A stretch of DNA of 64,000 nt from Myxococcota bacterium (GCA_039030075.1 JBCCEW010000023.1:23171-87170), one strand, 5' to 3'. Counted from the first letter of the stretch, positions 16,917-26,649 are shown. Translations and numbers: made by a program. The notes: generated by a model not told the origin, from the letters alone.

Positions 16917-17924
16917 CTAGACGGCCTGCAGCTCCCGGAGCCGCTCGCCTTCCTGGGCGCTTCCCGGCAGGACGCCGCCGAGCATGCGATCGAAGACGCC
17001 GCCGTAGCGGGTGCCGACCTTGCCCGCGATCTCCTCGGGGGACCCGACGATCGCGAAGGCCGAGAGGATGTCGTCGTCGATGCGGCGGCCCATCTCGTCC
17101 CACTGGCCCGCCTTCGACAGGCGGTTGAGCTCGGGCTGGAGGTCGCCGTGGCCGATCGACTCGAGGACGCCCTTGTAGGCTGGCGTCGAGCCGTAGAAGG
17201 CGATCTGCTTGCAGGTGGCGTCGCGGTTGGCGGTGAAGCTCGCGTCGTCCTCGCCGGTGACGACGAAGACCGGGCAGGTGATCGAGAAGTCCGCGCGCGA
17301 CTTTCCGGCGCGCTCGAGGCCCCGCTCGATCGCGGGGAGCGTCACCTCGCGCACGTAGTTCTCGGTGGTGAAGGCGTGGGCGATCAGGCCGTCGGCCACC
17401 TCGCCGGCCACTTCCGTCATGCGCGGGCCGACCGCCGCCAGGAACACCCGAGGGGCGCCGTACTCGGTGTTGGTCGGCGTGAACATCGGCGTCATCAGCG
17501 AATGCGTGTAGAACTCGCCGCGGAAGTCGAGAGGCTTCCCCTGGTACCAGCAGTCCCAGATCGCGCGCATCGCGAGGATGAACTCCCGCATCCGAGCTGC
17601 GGGCTTGCCCCAGGGCATGCTGAAGCGCTTCTGGATGTGCGGGCGGATCTGGGATCCGAGCCCGAGAATCAGACGCCCCTTCGAGAACGCGTTCAGGTCG
17701 TGGCCGAGGTTCGCAAAGAGCATCGGGTTGCGCGCGAACGCGACCGCGATCGACGTCATCAGCTCGAGACGCTCGGTGTGTTCGGCCGCGAGCGTGAGCG
17801 GGAGGAACGGGTCGCTCGCGATCTCGGCGGTCACGGCGCCGTCGTAGCCCGCGGCTTCGAGCGCCTTGGCGCGCGCCGGTACCTGGGCCAGGTCATTCGT
17901 CATCAATCCGCCGTCGATCTTCAT
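16917..17924 (-). CDS. LLM-class (F420-type) flavin oxidoreductase
   Basis: A 335-residue TIM-barrel luciferase-like monooxygenase of the TIGR03617-like group, probably F420- or FMN-dependent. I chose ATG 17924, which has GGAGG nine bases upstream, over an in-frame upstream ATG at 17963. Typical features are the opening MKIDGGLMTNDL, then AEHTERLELMTSIAVAFARNP, LILGLGSQIRPHIQKRF and late VGSPEEIAGKV. The cofactor cannot be settled without F420 biosynthesis genes, none of which are visible here. It stands alone, divergent from the DUF2461 gene across 285 bases in which I find no clear site. Confidence 0.87.
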   Translation of the reverse strand: MKIDGGLMTNDLAQVPARAKALEAAGYDGAVTAEIASDPFLPLTLAAEHTERLELMTSIAVAFARNPMLFANLGHDLNAFSKGRLILGLGSQIRPHIQKRFSMPWGKPAARMREFILAMRAIWDCWYQGKPLDFRGEFYTHSLMTPMFTPTNTEYGAPRVFLAAVGPRMTEVAGEVADGLIAHAFTTENYVREVTLPAIERGLERAGKSRADFSITCPVFVVTGEDDASFTANRDATCKQIAFYGSTPAYKGVLESIGHGDLQPELNRLSKAGQWDEMGRRIDDDILSAFAIVGSPEEIAGKVGTRYGGVFDRMLGGVLPGSAQEGERLRELQAV

Positions 17925-18209
17925 TGGGGGGATCCTCCATCGGTGGGGGACGCCGCGCGTCACCCGAGACGACTCAACCTAGCTGGATCCGCGAACACCG
18001 CCCACGCCTGCGTGTGTTCCGTTCCCCGTCGGAGGACCTGGGTGATAGACTGCCGCTCCGCGACGACGGTCGGGCTGTTCCGGAGACGCGGGATGGGGAA
18101 CGCTGGGGAGAACGGCGCGCCGAGCTGGCCGCACGTCCCGCACCGGTGACGTCTCCGCGTGCTCCATCCGGTTCCACCGCTGCACCTGCAGTTTCGGTTG
18201 GGAGGGGAC

Positions 18210-18896
18210 GTGTCCGATCCGGTCTTCTCGTCTGCGCTGTTTCGGTTCCTGCGCGAGCTTCGCAAGAACAACGACCGCGACTGGTTCCAGGACCAGAAGG
18301 AACGTTACGAGCGCGATGCGCGCGATCCGGCGCTCGCCTTCGTCGCCGGCTTCGCGAAACCGCTGCGCCGCATCAGTCCGCATCTGGTCGCCGATCCGCG
18401 CCCGGTCGGGGGATCTCTGTTCCGGATCTATCGCGACGTGCGCTTCTCGAAGGACAAGCGTCCCTACAAGACCCACGTCGGCATCCACTTCCGGCACGAG
18501 GCCGCGAAGGACGCCCATGCGCCCGGCCTCTACCTCCATCTCGAGCCCGGCGACGTGTTCGCTGCCGTGGGCATCTGGCAGCCCGACGGCGCGACCCTCT
18601 CGGAGATTCGCGATGCGATCGTCGACGACCCGACCGCCTGGAAGCGCAGCATCGGCGGCAAGGCCTTCCGCACCACCTGGGCGCTCTCGGGCGAGTCGCT
18701 GAAGCGCGCTCCGCGTGGCTATGACCCGGAACACCCCCTGGTCGAAGATCTGAAGCGCAAGGATTTCGCCGCGATCACCGGTTTCACCGAACGCGACGCC
18801 TGCGCCGCCGACTTCCCGAAGCGCCTCGAAGGGGTGTGGCGGTCGGCTTCTCCGTATCTGCGGTTCCTGACCCGGGCGCTCGACCTGCCCTGGTAG
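18210..18896 (+). CDS. DUF2461 family protein (TIGR02453)
   Basis: A 228-residue soluble protein of unknown molecular function. I place the start at GTG 18210, preceded by GGAGGGG. Family hallmarks are the opening FRFLRELRKNNDRDWF, the basic patch FRIYRDVRFSKDKRPYKTHV and GLYLHLEPGDVFAAVGIWQP. Members are widespread in bacteria and in some fungi; no reaction has been established that I know of. The next gene (prenyltransferase) begins 70 bases downstream on the same strand, so the two may share a transcript, with no evident functional link. Confidence 0.85.
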   Translation: MSDPVFSSALFRFLRELRKNNDRDWFQDQKERYERDARDPALAFVAGFAKPLRRISPHLVADPRPVGGSLFRIYRDVRFSKDKRPYKTHVGIHFRHEAAKDAHAPGLYLHLEPGDVFAAVGIWQPDGATLSEIRDAIVDDPTAWKRSIGGKAFRTTWALSGESLKRAPRGYDPEHPLVEDLKRKDFAAITGFTERDACAADFPKRLEGVWRSASPYLRFLTRALDLPW

Positions 18897-18966
18897 GGCG
18901 GCGCGGCGCCAAAGCGCTGGCGCCGGCCGACCGGTTCGAAGGACACTGGCGGCGGAGGAGTCCGCC

Positions 18967-19980
18967 ATGGCATCCGCGAGTCAGAGTCTCCAGAACTGGG
19001 GCGAGATCATCCGCACCCAGAACCTGTCGCCGGATGCGGCGATGGACGGCGTGTCGCGCTGGCTGTTGATCACCCGCGCCAGCGTGTTCCCCATGACCGT
19101 CCTCTCGGCGGGGATCGGTGGGCTTCTGGCGGCGGGACACCCGGACGCCCACTGGGGCTACTGCGCGCTCGTGCTCCTCGGGTTGACCGCCGCCCACGCC
19201 GCGAACAACATGATCAACGACTACTTCGATCTGGCCGGTGGCGTCGACAGCCAGGGGTACGTCCGCACCCAATATGCGCCGCACCCGGTGCTCTCGGGCT
19301 TGATCTCGACGCGCGGGCTGTTGACGGCGATCGCCGTCGCCAACCTGATCGACCTCGCCATCCTCCTGTACCTGATCGACGTGCGTGGCGTGCACGTGGC
19401 GACCTTCGCGTTGCTCGGCCTCTTCATCAGCGTCTTCTACGTGGCACCCCCGCTCAAGCTGAAGCACCGGGGCCTCGGCGAACCCGGCGTGTTCGTGGTG
19501 TGGGGCCCGCTCATGATCGGCGGCACCTACTACGTCACGACGGGCCAGGTGGAGCCTTGGGTCTTCGCCGCCAGCGTGCCCTACGCGCTGCTCGTCACGG
19601 CGGTGCTGATGGGGAAGCACGTCGACAAGCTCGAGGCCGACAGCGCGAAGCGGATCCGCACCCTGCCCGTGATCCTCGGCCGCGAGCGCGCGCTCACCGT
19701 CACCCGCGCCATGATGATCGGCTTCTTCGTCGCGGTCGCCGTCTGCGTTCTCGCAGACGTGCTGACCCCGTGGGCCCTACTCACCGGGCTCGCGATCCCG
19801 CGCCTTCGCAGCGTACTCGCCACCTACGACGCGCCGAAACCCGACGCGCCGCCGGCGGGCTACCCGCTCTGGCCGCTCTGGTACGTCGCCTGGGCGTTCC
19901 TGCTGACGCGCACTGCCGGCAGCTGGTTCGTCGCCGCACTGCTTCTCGAAGCCGTGTGGCCCTTCCCCTGGCGTTTCTAG
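18967..19980 (+). CDS. UbiA-family prenyltransferase
   Basis: A 337-residue, eight- to nine-helix membrane enzyme that joins an isoprenyl diphosphate to an acceptor ring or small molecule. The first Asp-rich motif is NNMINDYFD (near residue 80), and the second is DKLEADSAKRIRT (near 220); both bind the Mg-diphosphate. It is preceded by GGAGGAG. The sequence resembles MenA-like and uncharacterised UbiA proteins; which quinone or other product it serves is not readable, and no quinone operon is adjacent. Its TAG stop and that of the convergent methyltransferase lie in a small CTAGC/GCTAG dyad (19977-19991). Confidence 0.85.
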   Translation: MASASQSLQNWGEIIRTQNLSPDAAMDGVSRWLLITRASVFPMTVLSAGIGGLLAAGHPDAHWGYCALVLLGLTAAHAANNMINDYFDLAGGVDSQGYVRTQYAPHPVLSGLISTRGLLTAIAVANLIDLAILLYLIDVRGVHVATFALLGLFISVFYVAPPLKLKHRGLGEPGVFVVWGPLMIGGTYYVTTGQVEPWVFAASVPYALLVTAVLMGKHVDKLEADSAKRIRTLPVILGRERALTVTRAMMIGFFVAVAVCVLADVLTPWALLTGLAIPRLRSVLATYDAPKPDAPPAGYPLWPLWYVAWAFLLTRTAGSWFVAALLLEAVWPFPWRF

Positions 19981-19987
19981 CGCGGGG

Positions 19988-21193
19988 CTAGCAGCAGCTC
20001 TCGGAGCCTGCGTCCGGAGCGCAGCAATCCGACTCCTCGGTGGTCGCCGAGTAGTCCAGCCCCTTCGTCTCGCGCGGGTGTCGGGCGACCGTGCGCGAGC
20101 AGTCGAACTCCGCGCGCTCGGCTTCCGGGATCGGCGTGTACGGCTCGACCGGAATCAGCTGGTCGCCGGTCGGGCCCTTCGTGAGCAGGTCGAAGGTCTT
20201 CGCGCACACCGCGACGCGCTCACCGCGGCGCAGGACGTGCCCATCGTCGTCTTCGACCTGGCGCCAGGGCCCGCGGTAGATCACCGCCTGGTTGGCCTCG
20301 TAGCAGGGGCCTTCCTTGCCCTTCTCCGCGGTGATGGTGACCGACCGGAAGACGATCCCGTCGACGACGCGGAAGGGTTCATCGCTCCAGGCGTCGATTG
20401 CGATGGCGTGGAAGCCCGCGTCCTCGAGCGCCTGCAGGAGCTCCTGCTCGTGGAACGCGCCGGAGATGCAGCCGCTCCAGAGCTCGGGGTCGTTGCGCAG
20501 CTCCTCGGGCACGACCTCGTCGGAGACGATGTCCGAGATCGCGATGCGACCTCCGCGGCGCAGCACGCGGTAGATCTCGCGGATCAGCTGGGTCTTGTCC
20601 TCCTGCCGGACGAGGTTCAGCACGCAGTTGGAGACGACGAGGTCCACGCTGTCGTCGGCGACCAGCGGCTGTTCGCGACGCAGGCGGTCCGACTCGAGGT
20701 CGAGGGCCTCGATGTCGCTGCTGTGTTTCACCGGGTGGGCGGCCAGCCAGTCGTCGAGCGCGTCGACGGGGAGGGCGAGGTCCTGGATGCGACCGCGCAG
20801 GAACTCCACGTTCGAGAAGCCCGTGCGCTCGGCCACGACCGGCGCCGAGCGCCGCGCCAGGTCGAGCATGTCGTCGTTCATGTCGACGCCGAGGATCCGG
20901 CCGTCCTTGCCGGCGATCTGGGAGGCGATGAAGCAGATCTTCCCGCCGCCGCTGCCCAGGTCGAGCACCGTGTCGCCTGGGCGCACGTAGCGCGACGGAT
21001 CGCCGCAGCCGTAGTCGCGGTCGATCACTTCCTCGGGGATCACCTCGAGGTACTTCGGGTCGTAGTCGATGGGGCAGCAGAGAGCGGCCTCCTGCTCCTG
21101 GGCGGCGGCGCCGTAGCGCTCGCGCACGGCCTCTTCGACGTTCAGCGCGACGTTCAGAGTTTCGACCTTCGACGGGGTCGAGGCATCGGACAT
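19988..21193 (-). CDS. ArsM-like arsenite S-adenosylmethyltransferase homologue
   Basis: A 401-residue class I methyltransferase. SAM motif I is VLDLGSGGGK (near residue 77) and the acidic loop is LGVDMNDDM. Four cysteines, Cys40, Cys63, Cys190 (SNCVLNL) and Cys242 (SGCISGAF), fall in the order and context of the As(III)-binding cysteines of characterised ArsM enzymes. Residues about 141-178 look like an insertion carrying a His-Ser-Ser-Asp segment. The tail ends in two Cys pairs (390-391 and 400-401), as in several ArsM proteins. ATG 21193 has AGGAG upstream. No ars regulator or pump is adjacent, so a role in arsenic methylation is probable but not certain. Confidence 0.78.
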   Translation of the reverse strand: MSDASTPSKVETLNVALNVEEAVRERYGAAAQEQEAALCCPIDYDPKYLEVIPEEVIDRDYGCGDPSRYVRPGDTVLDLGSGGGKICFIASQIAGKDGRILGVDMNDDMLDLARRSAPVVAERTGFSNVEFLRGRIQDLALPVDALDDWLAAHPVKHSSDIEALDLESDRLRREQPLVADDSVDLVVSNCVLNLVRQEDKTQLIREIYRVLRRGGRIAISDIVSDEVVPEELRNDPELWSGCISGAFHEQELLQALEDAGFHAIAIDAWSDEPFRVVDGIVFRSVTITAEKGKEGPCYEANQAVIYRGPWRQVEDDDGHVLRRGERVAVCAKTFDLLTKGPTGDQLIPVEPYTPIPEAERAEFDCSRTVARHPRETKGLDYSATTEESDCCAPDAGSESCC

Positions 21194-21372
21194 CGGGGTA
21201 GGTCTCCTGTGGACTGGGCGCGCCCGTCGTCATCTGTGTGGCGATCTGGCGACGTTTCGAAGGATCCGGGCTCGCGCCGTGGGGTGCAACCCTCGGATCG
21301 GCGCTTGGATGCATTCCTTCCCGTTACGTTTCGACGCCGGGAATGGTTTCACGGCCCACGGGCGGCGGGGCC

Positions 21373-21660
21373 TCAGCCGGTCAGCGTCTCCATCGTCGCC
21401 GCCAGGTCGAGGTCCGCCTGGGAGATGCCCCCGGCGTCGTGGGTGGTGAGGTCGACGATCACGCGACCGTAGACGTTGAACCACTCGGGGTGGTGGTTGC
21501 GGGCTTCGGCGATCAGCGCGACCGCACTCATGAAGCGGAAGGCGTGGACGAAGTCGGGGAAGGCGTACTCGCGGTGCAGCTTGCCGTCGACGACCTGCCA
21601 GTCGGGCAGCTCGGCGAGGGCCGTGTCGATTGCAGCTCGGTCCAGGGCGACGGGGCTCAT
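21373..21660 (-). CDS. Pterin-4a-carbinolamine dehydratase
   Basis: A 95-residue enzyme that dehydrates 4a-hydroxytetrahydropterin and so recycles the cofactor of aromatic amino acid hydroxylases. The family signature is complete: RNHHPEW, VYGRVIVDLTTHD. Its ATG overlaps the stop of the CoA-transferase gene (ATGA at 21657-21660), so translation is coupled to it. No aromatic amino acid hydroxylase is in the window, so either the partner lies elsewhere or the protein has another role, as in many bacteria. Confidence 0.9.
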   Translation of the reverse strand: MSPVALDRAAIDTALAELPDWQVVDGKLHREYAFPDFVHAFRFMSAVALIAEARNHHPEWFNVYGRVIVDLTTHDAGGISQADLDLAATMETLTG

Positions 21661-22910
21661 GCGGATTCTCCGGGCGCCGAGATCACGCCGGCCTCGGCCA
21701 GCGCGTCCAGCTCTTCGCGTTCGAGACCGAGGGTGTCCTGCAACACCTGCTCGGTGTGCTCCCCCAGACTGGGATAGCGCGTGATCGGGCCGTCGCTCGC
21801 GGCCGAGAGCTTGACCGGGTTGCCCACCACCAGCATCGGCCGATCCGCGTCGGGGCGTGGCACCTCGACGAGCATGTCGCGGTTCGCGACGTGGGGGTCG
21901 CGGACCAGGTCTTCGGCGACGTTGCTGGGACCCGCCGGGATGTCGATGCCGCACAGGGTCGCGCACACCTCGAGCTTGCCGCGCTCGGACGCCCAGGCTT
22001 CGAGGGCAGGGCGCACGACGGACTCGCGGTATTCGGCCCAGCCTTCGCGCGTCGCGAAGCGCGGGTCGTCCAGCCAACCCTCGTGGCCGAGCAGGCGCGC
22101 CAGGGCTTCGAACTGGTGCTCGCGGAAGATCGCCATCACGAAGTAGCCGTCGGCGGCGCGGAACGCGCCGACGATGCCGGTACGTCCGGCCGTGGCGGCG
22201 CTCGGGGGTTCTCCGACCGACCACATGAAGGGCACCATGTCGGTCATCGCGACCATCGCGTCGAACATCGCGATGTCGACGTGTTGACCGCGTCCCGTGA
22301 CGTCGCGCTGGCGCAGGGCAGCCAGGGTGCCGATCGCCGCGTAGAGCGCGCTGGCGTTGTCGCCGAGGGCCCCCGCCACCACCACCGGCGGCGGTTCGCC
22401 GGGCTTGCGGTTGGGTTCGTAGAGCCCGGCCATCGCCTCGACGATCGGCGCGTAGGCCGGCCAGTCGGCATAGGGCGTCGGGCCGTGGCCGAAACCCGAG
22501 ATGGAGACGTAGACCAGGCGCGGGTGTGCTTCGGAGAGTGCTGCGTAGCCGAGACCCAGCCGCTCCATCGTGTCGGCCTTGAAGTTCTCGGCCAGCACGT
22601 CGAAGTGCGGCAGTAGGCGCTTCACCAGCGCGACGCCCTCGGGATGCTTCAGGTCGATGCCGAGGCTCTGCTTCGAGAGGTTGTTGCGCAGGTAGGTGGC
22701 CCCGACGCGCCGACCGTCCCGGTCGGTGATCTGGGGGCGCGATCCCCGGCCCGACTCGCCGTGGACGGGGTGCTCGATCTTCACCACCTCGGCGCCCAGA
22801 AAGGCGAGGAGCTGTGTGGCGAAGGGCAGGGCCTGCATCTGCTCGATCGCGAGCACGCGGACCCCGTCGAGGGGCCTCCCGATGCCGGGTCGCGACGCGT
22901 CGAGCTGCAA
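21657..22910 (-). CDS. Class III (CaiB/BaiF) CoA-transferase
   Basis: A 417-residue CoA-transferase or racemase-type enzyme. The best start is TTG 22910, with GGAGGGG four bases upstream; the frame continues further up but without a ribosome site. Family marks include LDGVRVLAIEQM near the N-terminus, FLGAEVVKIEHPVHGE, LKHPEGVALVKRLL and the Asp-containing nucleophile region AENFKADTMERLGLGY. Substrates range over carnitine, bile acid, branched acyl and aromatic acyl-CoAs; none can be chosen here. It is followed, with a 4-bp overlap, by the pterin dehydratase gene. Confidence 0.88.
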   Translation of the reverse strand: MQLDASRPGIGRPLDGVRVLAIEQMQALPFATQLLAFLGAEVVKIEHPVHGESGRGSRPQITDRDGRRVGATYLRNNLSKQSLGIDLKHPEGVALVKRLLPHFDVLAENFKADTMERLGLGYAALSEAHPRLVYVSISGFGHGPTPYADWPAYAPIVEAMAGLYEPNRKPGEPPPVVVAGALGDNASALYAAIGTLAALRQRDVTGRGQHVDIAMFDAMVAMTDMVPFMWSVGEPPSAATAGRTGIVGAFRAADGYFVMAIFREHQFEALARLLGHEGWLDDPRFATREGWAEYRESVVRPALEAWASERGKLEVCATLCGIDIPAGPSNVAEDLVRDPHVANRDMLVEVPRPDADRPMLVVGNPVKLSAASDGPITRYPSLGEHTEQVLQDTLGLEREELDALAEAGVISAPGESA

Positions 22911-23003
22911 GGGGCCCCTCCGGGGGAAAGCGAGAACGCCAGGCGCGCCAGTACACCGAATTTCCGGGGCGCCGGAAAGCGCGGGCCGCGCAACGGGTTG
23001 GGA

Positions 23004-23029
23004 GCGTGCCTGCGAGCGCATGGGCACGC
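23004..23029. promoter_or_regulatory. Nested dyad upstream of the PEP-CTERM gene
   Basis: GCGTGCC (23004-23010) pairs with GGCACGC (23023-23029), and inside it TGCG (23011-23014) pairs with CGCA (23017-23020), giving an 11-bp stem with a two-base bulge. It lies between the divergent CoA-transferase and PEP-CTERM genes, so it may be an operator or leader hairpin. I have no named regulator for it. Confidence 0.4.
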
Positions 23030-23155
23030 GCCGGTCGATTTCACGCGGATGTCACGACCTTTCGGGGGTTTGGGAGCAACTCACTCACAGCCCCCGGGAA
23101 GGGGAGCAGCGCGGGACCCGTGTGGCCGGCGCTGTCTCCAGGAAGGCCTTCCCGC

Positions 23156-23875
23156 ATGCTCCGCTCCCTCGCGTTCCTCGGCTCTGCGCTCCTCGCCGTT
23201 CCGGCCGCCGCGCTCACCATCGATTTCGAGACCTTCAGCCACGGCGACATCGTGGCGAACGGCAGCACGGCCCAGTCCGGCTACACGCTCGAAGTCGACC
23301 ACGCGTCGCGCAACTTCGACCTCGCGGTCGCCTTCGACACCAACATCGCGCCGTCCCAGACCTCGGACGACGACCTGCTCAGCGACGGCGGGTGGAGCGG
23401 GGGCAACCTCGCGTCCGACACGGACCTCGGCAGCATCCTGATCCTGCAGGAGAACGACAACTGCTCGGCCTCCAACTGCTCGGACCCCGACGACGAGGGG
23501 CGCCGCCCGGCCGGCACGTTCACCTTCCTGCTCGACCAGACCTATTCCCTGTTCGCCTTCGATCTCGTCGACGTCGAGGACTCCACCGCGGAAGCCGGAG
23601 AGATCTCCTTCTTCCTGGGCGGTACGAACGGCACGTCGGTGGCCAGCTTCACCTTCGAGGATCTCCTGATGCTCGGTCAGGGCATCGCCTACGGCGACAA
23701 CTCGGCGAACCGCGTCGACCTCGGCCTGGTGGGCGACTACGACACCGTGCGCGTCCGTCTGGGCGGCTCGGGTGGCTTCGACAACCTGATCCTGGCCGTC
23801 CCCGAGCCCGGCACCGCGGCCCTGCTGGGGATGGGCCTGGCCGGACTCGCCGCCGCGGGCCGCCGGCGCCGCTAG
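23156..23875 (+). CDS. PEP-CTERM sorted extracellular protein
   Basis: A 239-residue secreted protein. It has a signal peptide (MLRSLAFLGSALLAVPAAA), a beta-rich acidic body that begins TIDFETFSHGDIVANGS and has Cys pairs near 103-108, and a C-terminal sorting signal: VPEPG, a hydrophobic helix, then an Arg cluster (GRRRR). PEP-CTERM proteins are cut and anchored or released by exosortase, often in exopolysaccharide-forming cells. No exosortase is in the window, so it must be encoded elsewhere. The start has AGGAAGG upstream. The body looks like a carbohydrate- or matrix-associated beta-sandwich; no enzyme motif is visible. Confidence 0.88.
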   Translation: MLRSLAFLGSALLAVPAAALTIDFETFSHGDIVANGSTAQSGYTLEVDHASRNFDLAVAFDTNIAPSQTSDDDLLSDGGWSGGNLASDTDLGSILILQENDNCSASNCSDPDDEGRRPAGTFTFLLDQTYSLFAFDLVDVEDSTAEAGEISFFLGGTNGTSVASFTFEDLLMLGQGIAYGDNSANRVDLGLVGDYDTVRVRLGGSGGFDNLILAVPEPGTAALLGMGLAGLAAAGRRRR

Positions 23876-24024
23876 GCGCGGCGTTCGCACCGTGCCCGGG
23901 GCCGATTCCGGCCCAGGAGCACAGCGGCGTGGTGCGCGTTCGGGGCCCGTGTTTGCGAGGCCCCGGCCCACCCTGTAGAACCTCCGTGCCCCCGCCCTCC
24001 GTGGGGTGTCCAGCGAGGTTCCCC

Positions 24025-24915
<891 letters not shown>

Positions 24916-24918
24916 CCC

Positions 24919-26109
24919 GTGTTCCTCGAGCTCTTCTACGGCCTGCGCGACGAGGGCGTACCCGTCGCCATCCAGGAGTGGATGATGCTCATGCGTGCGC
25001 TCGCGATGGGGCAGCACGGCGCATCGCTCGATGGCTTCTACCACGTCTCGCGCGCGTGCCTGGTGAAGAGCGAGACCTACTTCGATGCCTTCGACCGCGT
25101 GTTCGCCCGGGTCTACAAGGGCGTCGAGGGAGAGCTTTCGGTCACTGACGAGCTGCTCGAGTGGCTCAAGGACCCGAAGAACTTCGAAGAGCTCACCGAC
25201 GAAGAGCGCGCCATGCTCGAAGAGCTCTCGCGCGACGAACTGATGCGGCGCTTCCTCGAGACCCTCGAGCAGCAGACCGAACGCCACGATGGCGGCGGGC
25301 GCTGGATCGGTACCGGCGGTCGTTCGCCCTTCGGCCACGGCGGCGAGCACCCGACCGGCATCCGGGTCGGCGGCGAGGGGAAGCGGAAGTCGGCGATGAA
25401 GGTCGCCGAGGAGCGGCGCTTCAAGGACTACCGCACCGACGAGACCCTCGATCTGCGCGCGACCAAGGTCGCGCTCAAGCGCCTGCGCCAGCTCACCCGC
25501 CAGGGGCGTCCCGACGAGCTCGACCTCGAAGAGACCGTCGACGAGACCTGCCGCCAGGCCGGCGAGATCGAGCTCGTGTTCCGCGCCGAGCGCAAGAACA
25601 ACGTGCGGCTGCTCCTGTTGATGGACGTCGGCGGCTCGATGGACCCGTACTACAAGCCCGTCAGCCGGCTCCTGACCGCGCTCCACGAGACGAAGGGGCT
25701 GCGCGAGTTCCGCGCCTACTACTTCCACAACACGCCCTACGAGTTCGTGTACTCGGACGCGCGGCTGCTGCGCGACTCGGCGGTGCCCACCGGTGACCTC
25801 TTCCGTCAGCTCGACGAGCGCTGGAAGGTGGTGATCGTCGGCGACGCGGCGATGCATCCCCACGAGCTGATGACGCCCTTCGGCAACATCGACCCGCGGA
25901 AGGAAGCCGAGACCACCGGCATCCATTGGCTGCAGCGGATCGCCGATCACTTCGATCGCAGCGTCTGGCTCAACCCCGACCCCGAGCGCGCGTGGCAGCA
26001 CACCCGCACGACGAAGGTGATCGCGAGCCTGTTCCCCATGTTCCATTTGTCCGTCGACGGCCTCGAGCAGGCCGTGGCGGCGCTCATCGGTGCGCGCAAG
26101 GTCGCCTAG
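24919..26109 (+). CDS. VWA-domain protein (CoxE-like), partner of MoxR
   Basis: A 396-residue cytoplasmic protein starting with GTG. The first half is a charged, helical region; residues about 125-150 form a glycine-rich linker (GGGRWIGTGGRSPFGHGG). The VWA domain starts near residue 225 with LLLLMDVGGSMDP. Here the MIDAS motif is Asp236-x-Gly238-x-Ser240, with Gly in the place of the first serine of the usual DxSxS. Later parts (VVIVGDAAMHP) are typical of this CoxE-like group. It is coupled to the MoxR gene and followed 41 bases on by a peroxiredoxin. Confidence 0.85.
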   Translation: MFLELFYGLRDEGVPVAIQEWMMLMRALAMGQHGASLDGFYHVSRACLVKSETYFDAFDRVFARVYKGVEGELSVTDELLEWLKDPKNFEELTDEERAMLEELSRDELMRRFLETLEQQTERHDGGGRWIGTGGRSPFGHGGEHPTGIRVGGEGKRKSAMKVAEERRFKDYRTDETLDLRATKVALKRLRQLTRQGRPDELDLEETVDETCRQAGEIELVFRAERKNNVRLLLLMDVGGSMDPYYKPVSRLLTALHETKGLREFRAYYFHNTPYEFVYSDARLLRDSAVPTGDLFRQLDERWKVVIVGDAAMHPHELMTPFGNIDPRKEAETTGIHWLQRIADHFDRSVWLNPDPERAWQHTRTTKVIASLFPMFHLSVDGLEQAVAALIGARKVA

Positions 26110-26150
26110 CGACCGCGTTCACCCCCAACCCGCAGGAGAGGACTCCCCCC

Positions 26151-26633
26151 ATGCCCATCGAAGTCGGTGCGAAGGTTCCGGACGTGAAGATCAAGACCAT
26201 GGCCGATGGCGGCATGCAGGACGTCTCGACGGCCGAGCTCTTCGCCGGGAAGAAGGCCGTGCTCTTCGCGGTGCCCGGCGCGTTCACGCCCACCTGCTCC
26301 ATGCAGCACCTGCCCGGGTTCATCGAGAAGGCCGGGGAGATCAAGGCGAAGGGCGTCGACCTGATCGCGTGCGTGTCGGTGAACGACGCCTTCGTGATGG
26401 ACAGCTGGGGCAAGGACAAGGGCGCGGGCGAATCCGTGATGATGCTGGCCGACGGCAACGGCGACTTCGCGAAGGCGATGGGCCTCGACTTCGACGGCTC
26501 GGGGATCGGCTTCGGTCTGCGCTCCCAGCGCTACGCCGCGATCATCGAGGACGGAGTCGTCTCGGCGCTCCACGTCGAAGCGCCGATGAAGTTCGAGGTG
26601 AGCAGCGCCGACGCGATCCTGGCCGCGCTCTAG
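26151..26633 (+). CDS. Peroxiredoxin, Prx5 type
   Basis: A 160-residue thiol peroxidase of the Prx5/PMP20 group, reducing hydroperoxides. The peroxidatic cysteine is Cys49 in PGAFTPTCSMQHLP, the typical active-site loop. Only that one Cys is placed as expected; Cys71 in LIACVSVND is a possible second. No glutaredoxin domain is fused. The start ATG at 26151 is preceded by GCAGGAGAGG. It follows the MoxR/VWA genes with a short gap, so stress-induced chaperone activity and peroxide defence may be co-regulated. It is convergent with an SDR across a hairpin. Confidence 0.9.
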   Translation: MPIEVGAKVPDVKIKTMADGGMQDVSTAELFAGKKAVLFAVPGAFTPTCSMQHLPGFIEKAGEIKAKGVDLIACVSVNDAFVMDSWGKDKGAGESVMMLADGNGDFAKAMGLDFDGSGIGFGLRSQRYAAIIEDGVVSALHVEAPMKFEVSSADAILAAL

Positions 26634-26649
26634 CGCGCGACCGCGCTAG
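26630..26649. terminator. Hairpin spanning both stops of a convergent gene pair
   Basis: CTAGCGCG (26630-26637) and CGCGCTAG (26642-26649) form a perfect 8-bp dyad with a four-base loop. Both TAG stops lie in the stem ends, which makes it a possible bidirectional terminator, although there is no U-tract on either side. Confidence 0.45.

Noticed and set aside
14658..18149. Long plus-strand open frame of 1163 codons opposite the RND exporter and LLM gene
   Set aside because: Charged, low-complexity His/Glu/Asp/Arg-rich shadow of GC-rich genes on the other strand; no domain, and the true genes show full family motifs.
17925..18209. Possible promoters in the 285-base divergent gap of LLM and DUF2461 genes
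   Set aside because: A lone TAGACT (-10-like) at 18046 has no matching -35 at a usable distance; too weak to annotate.
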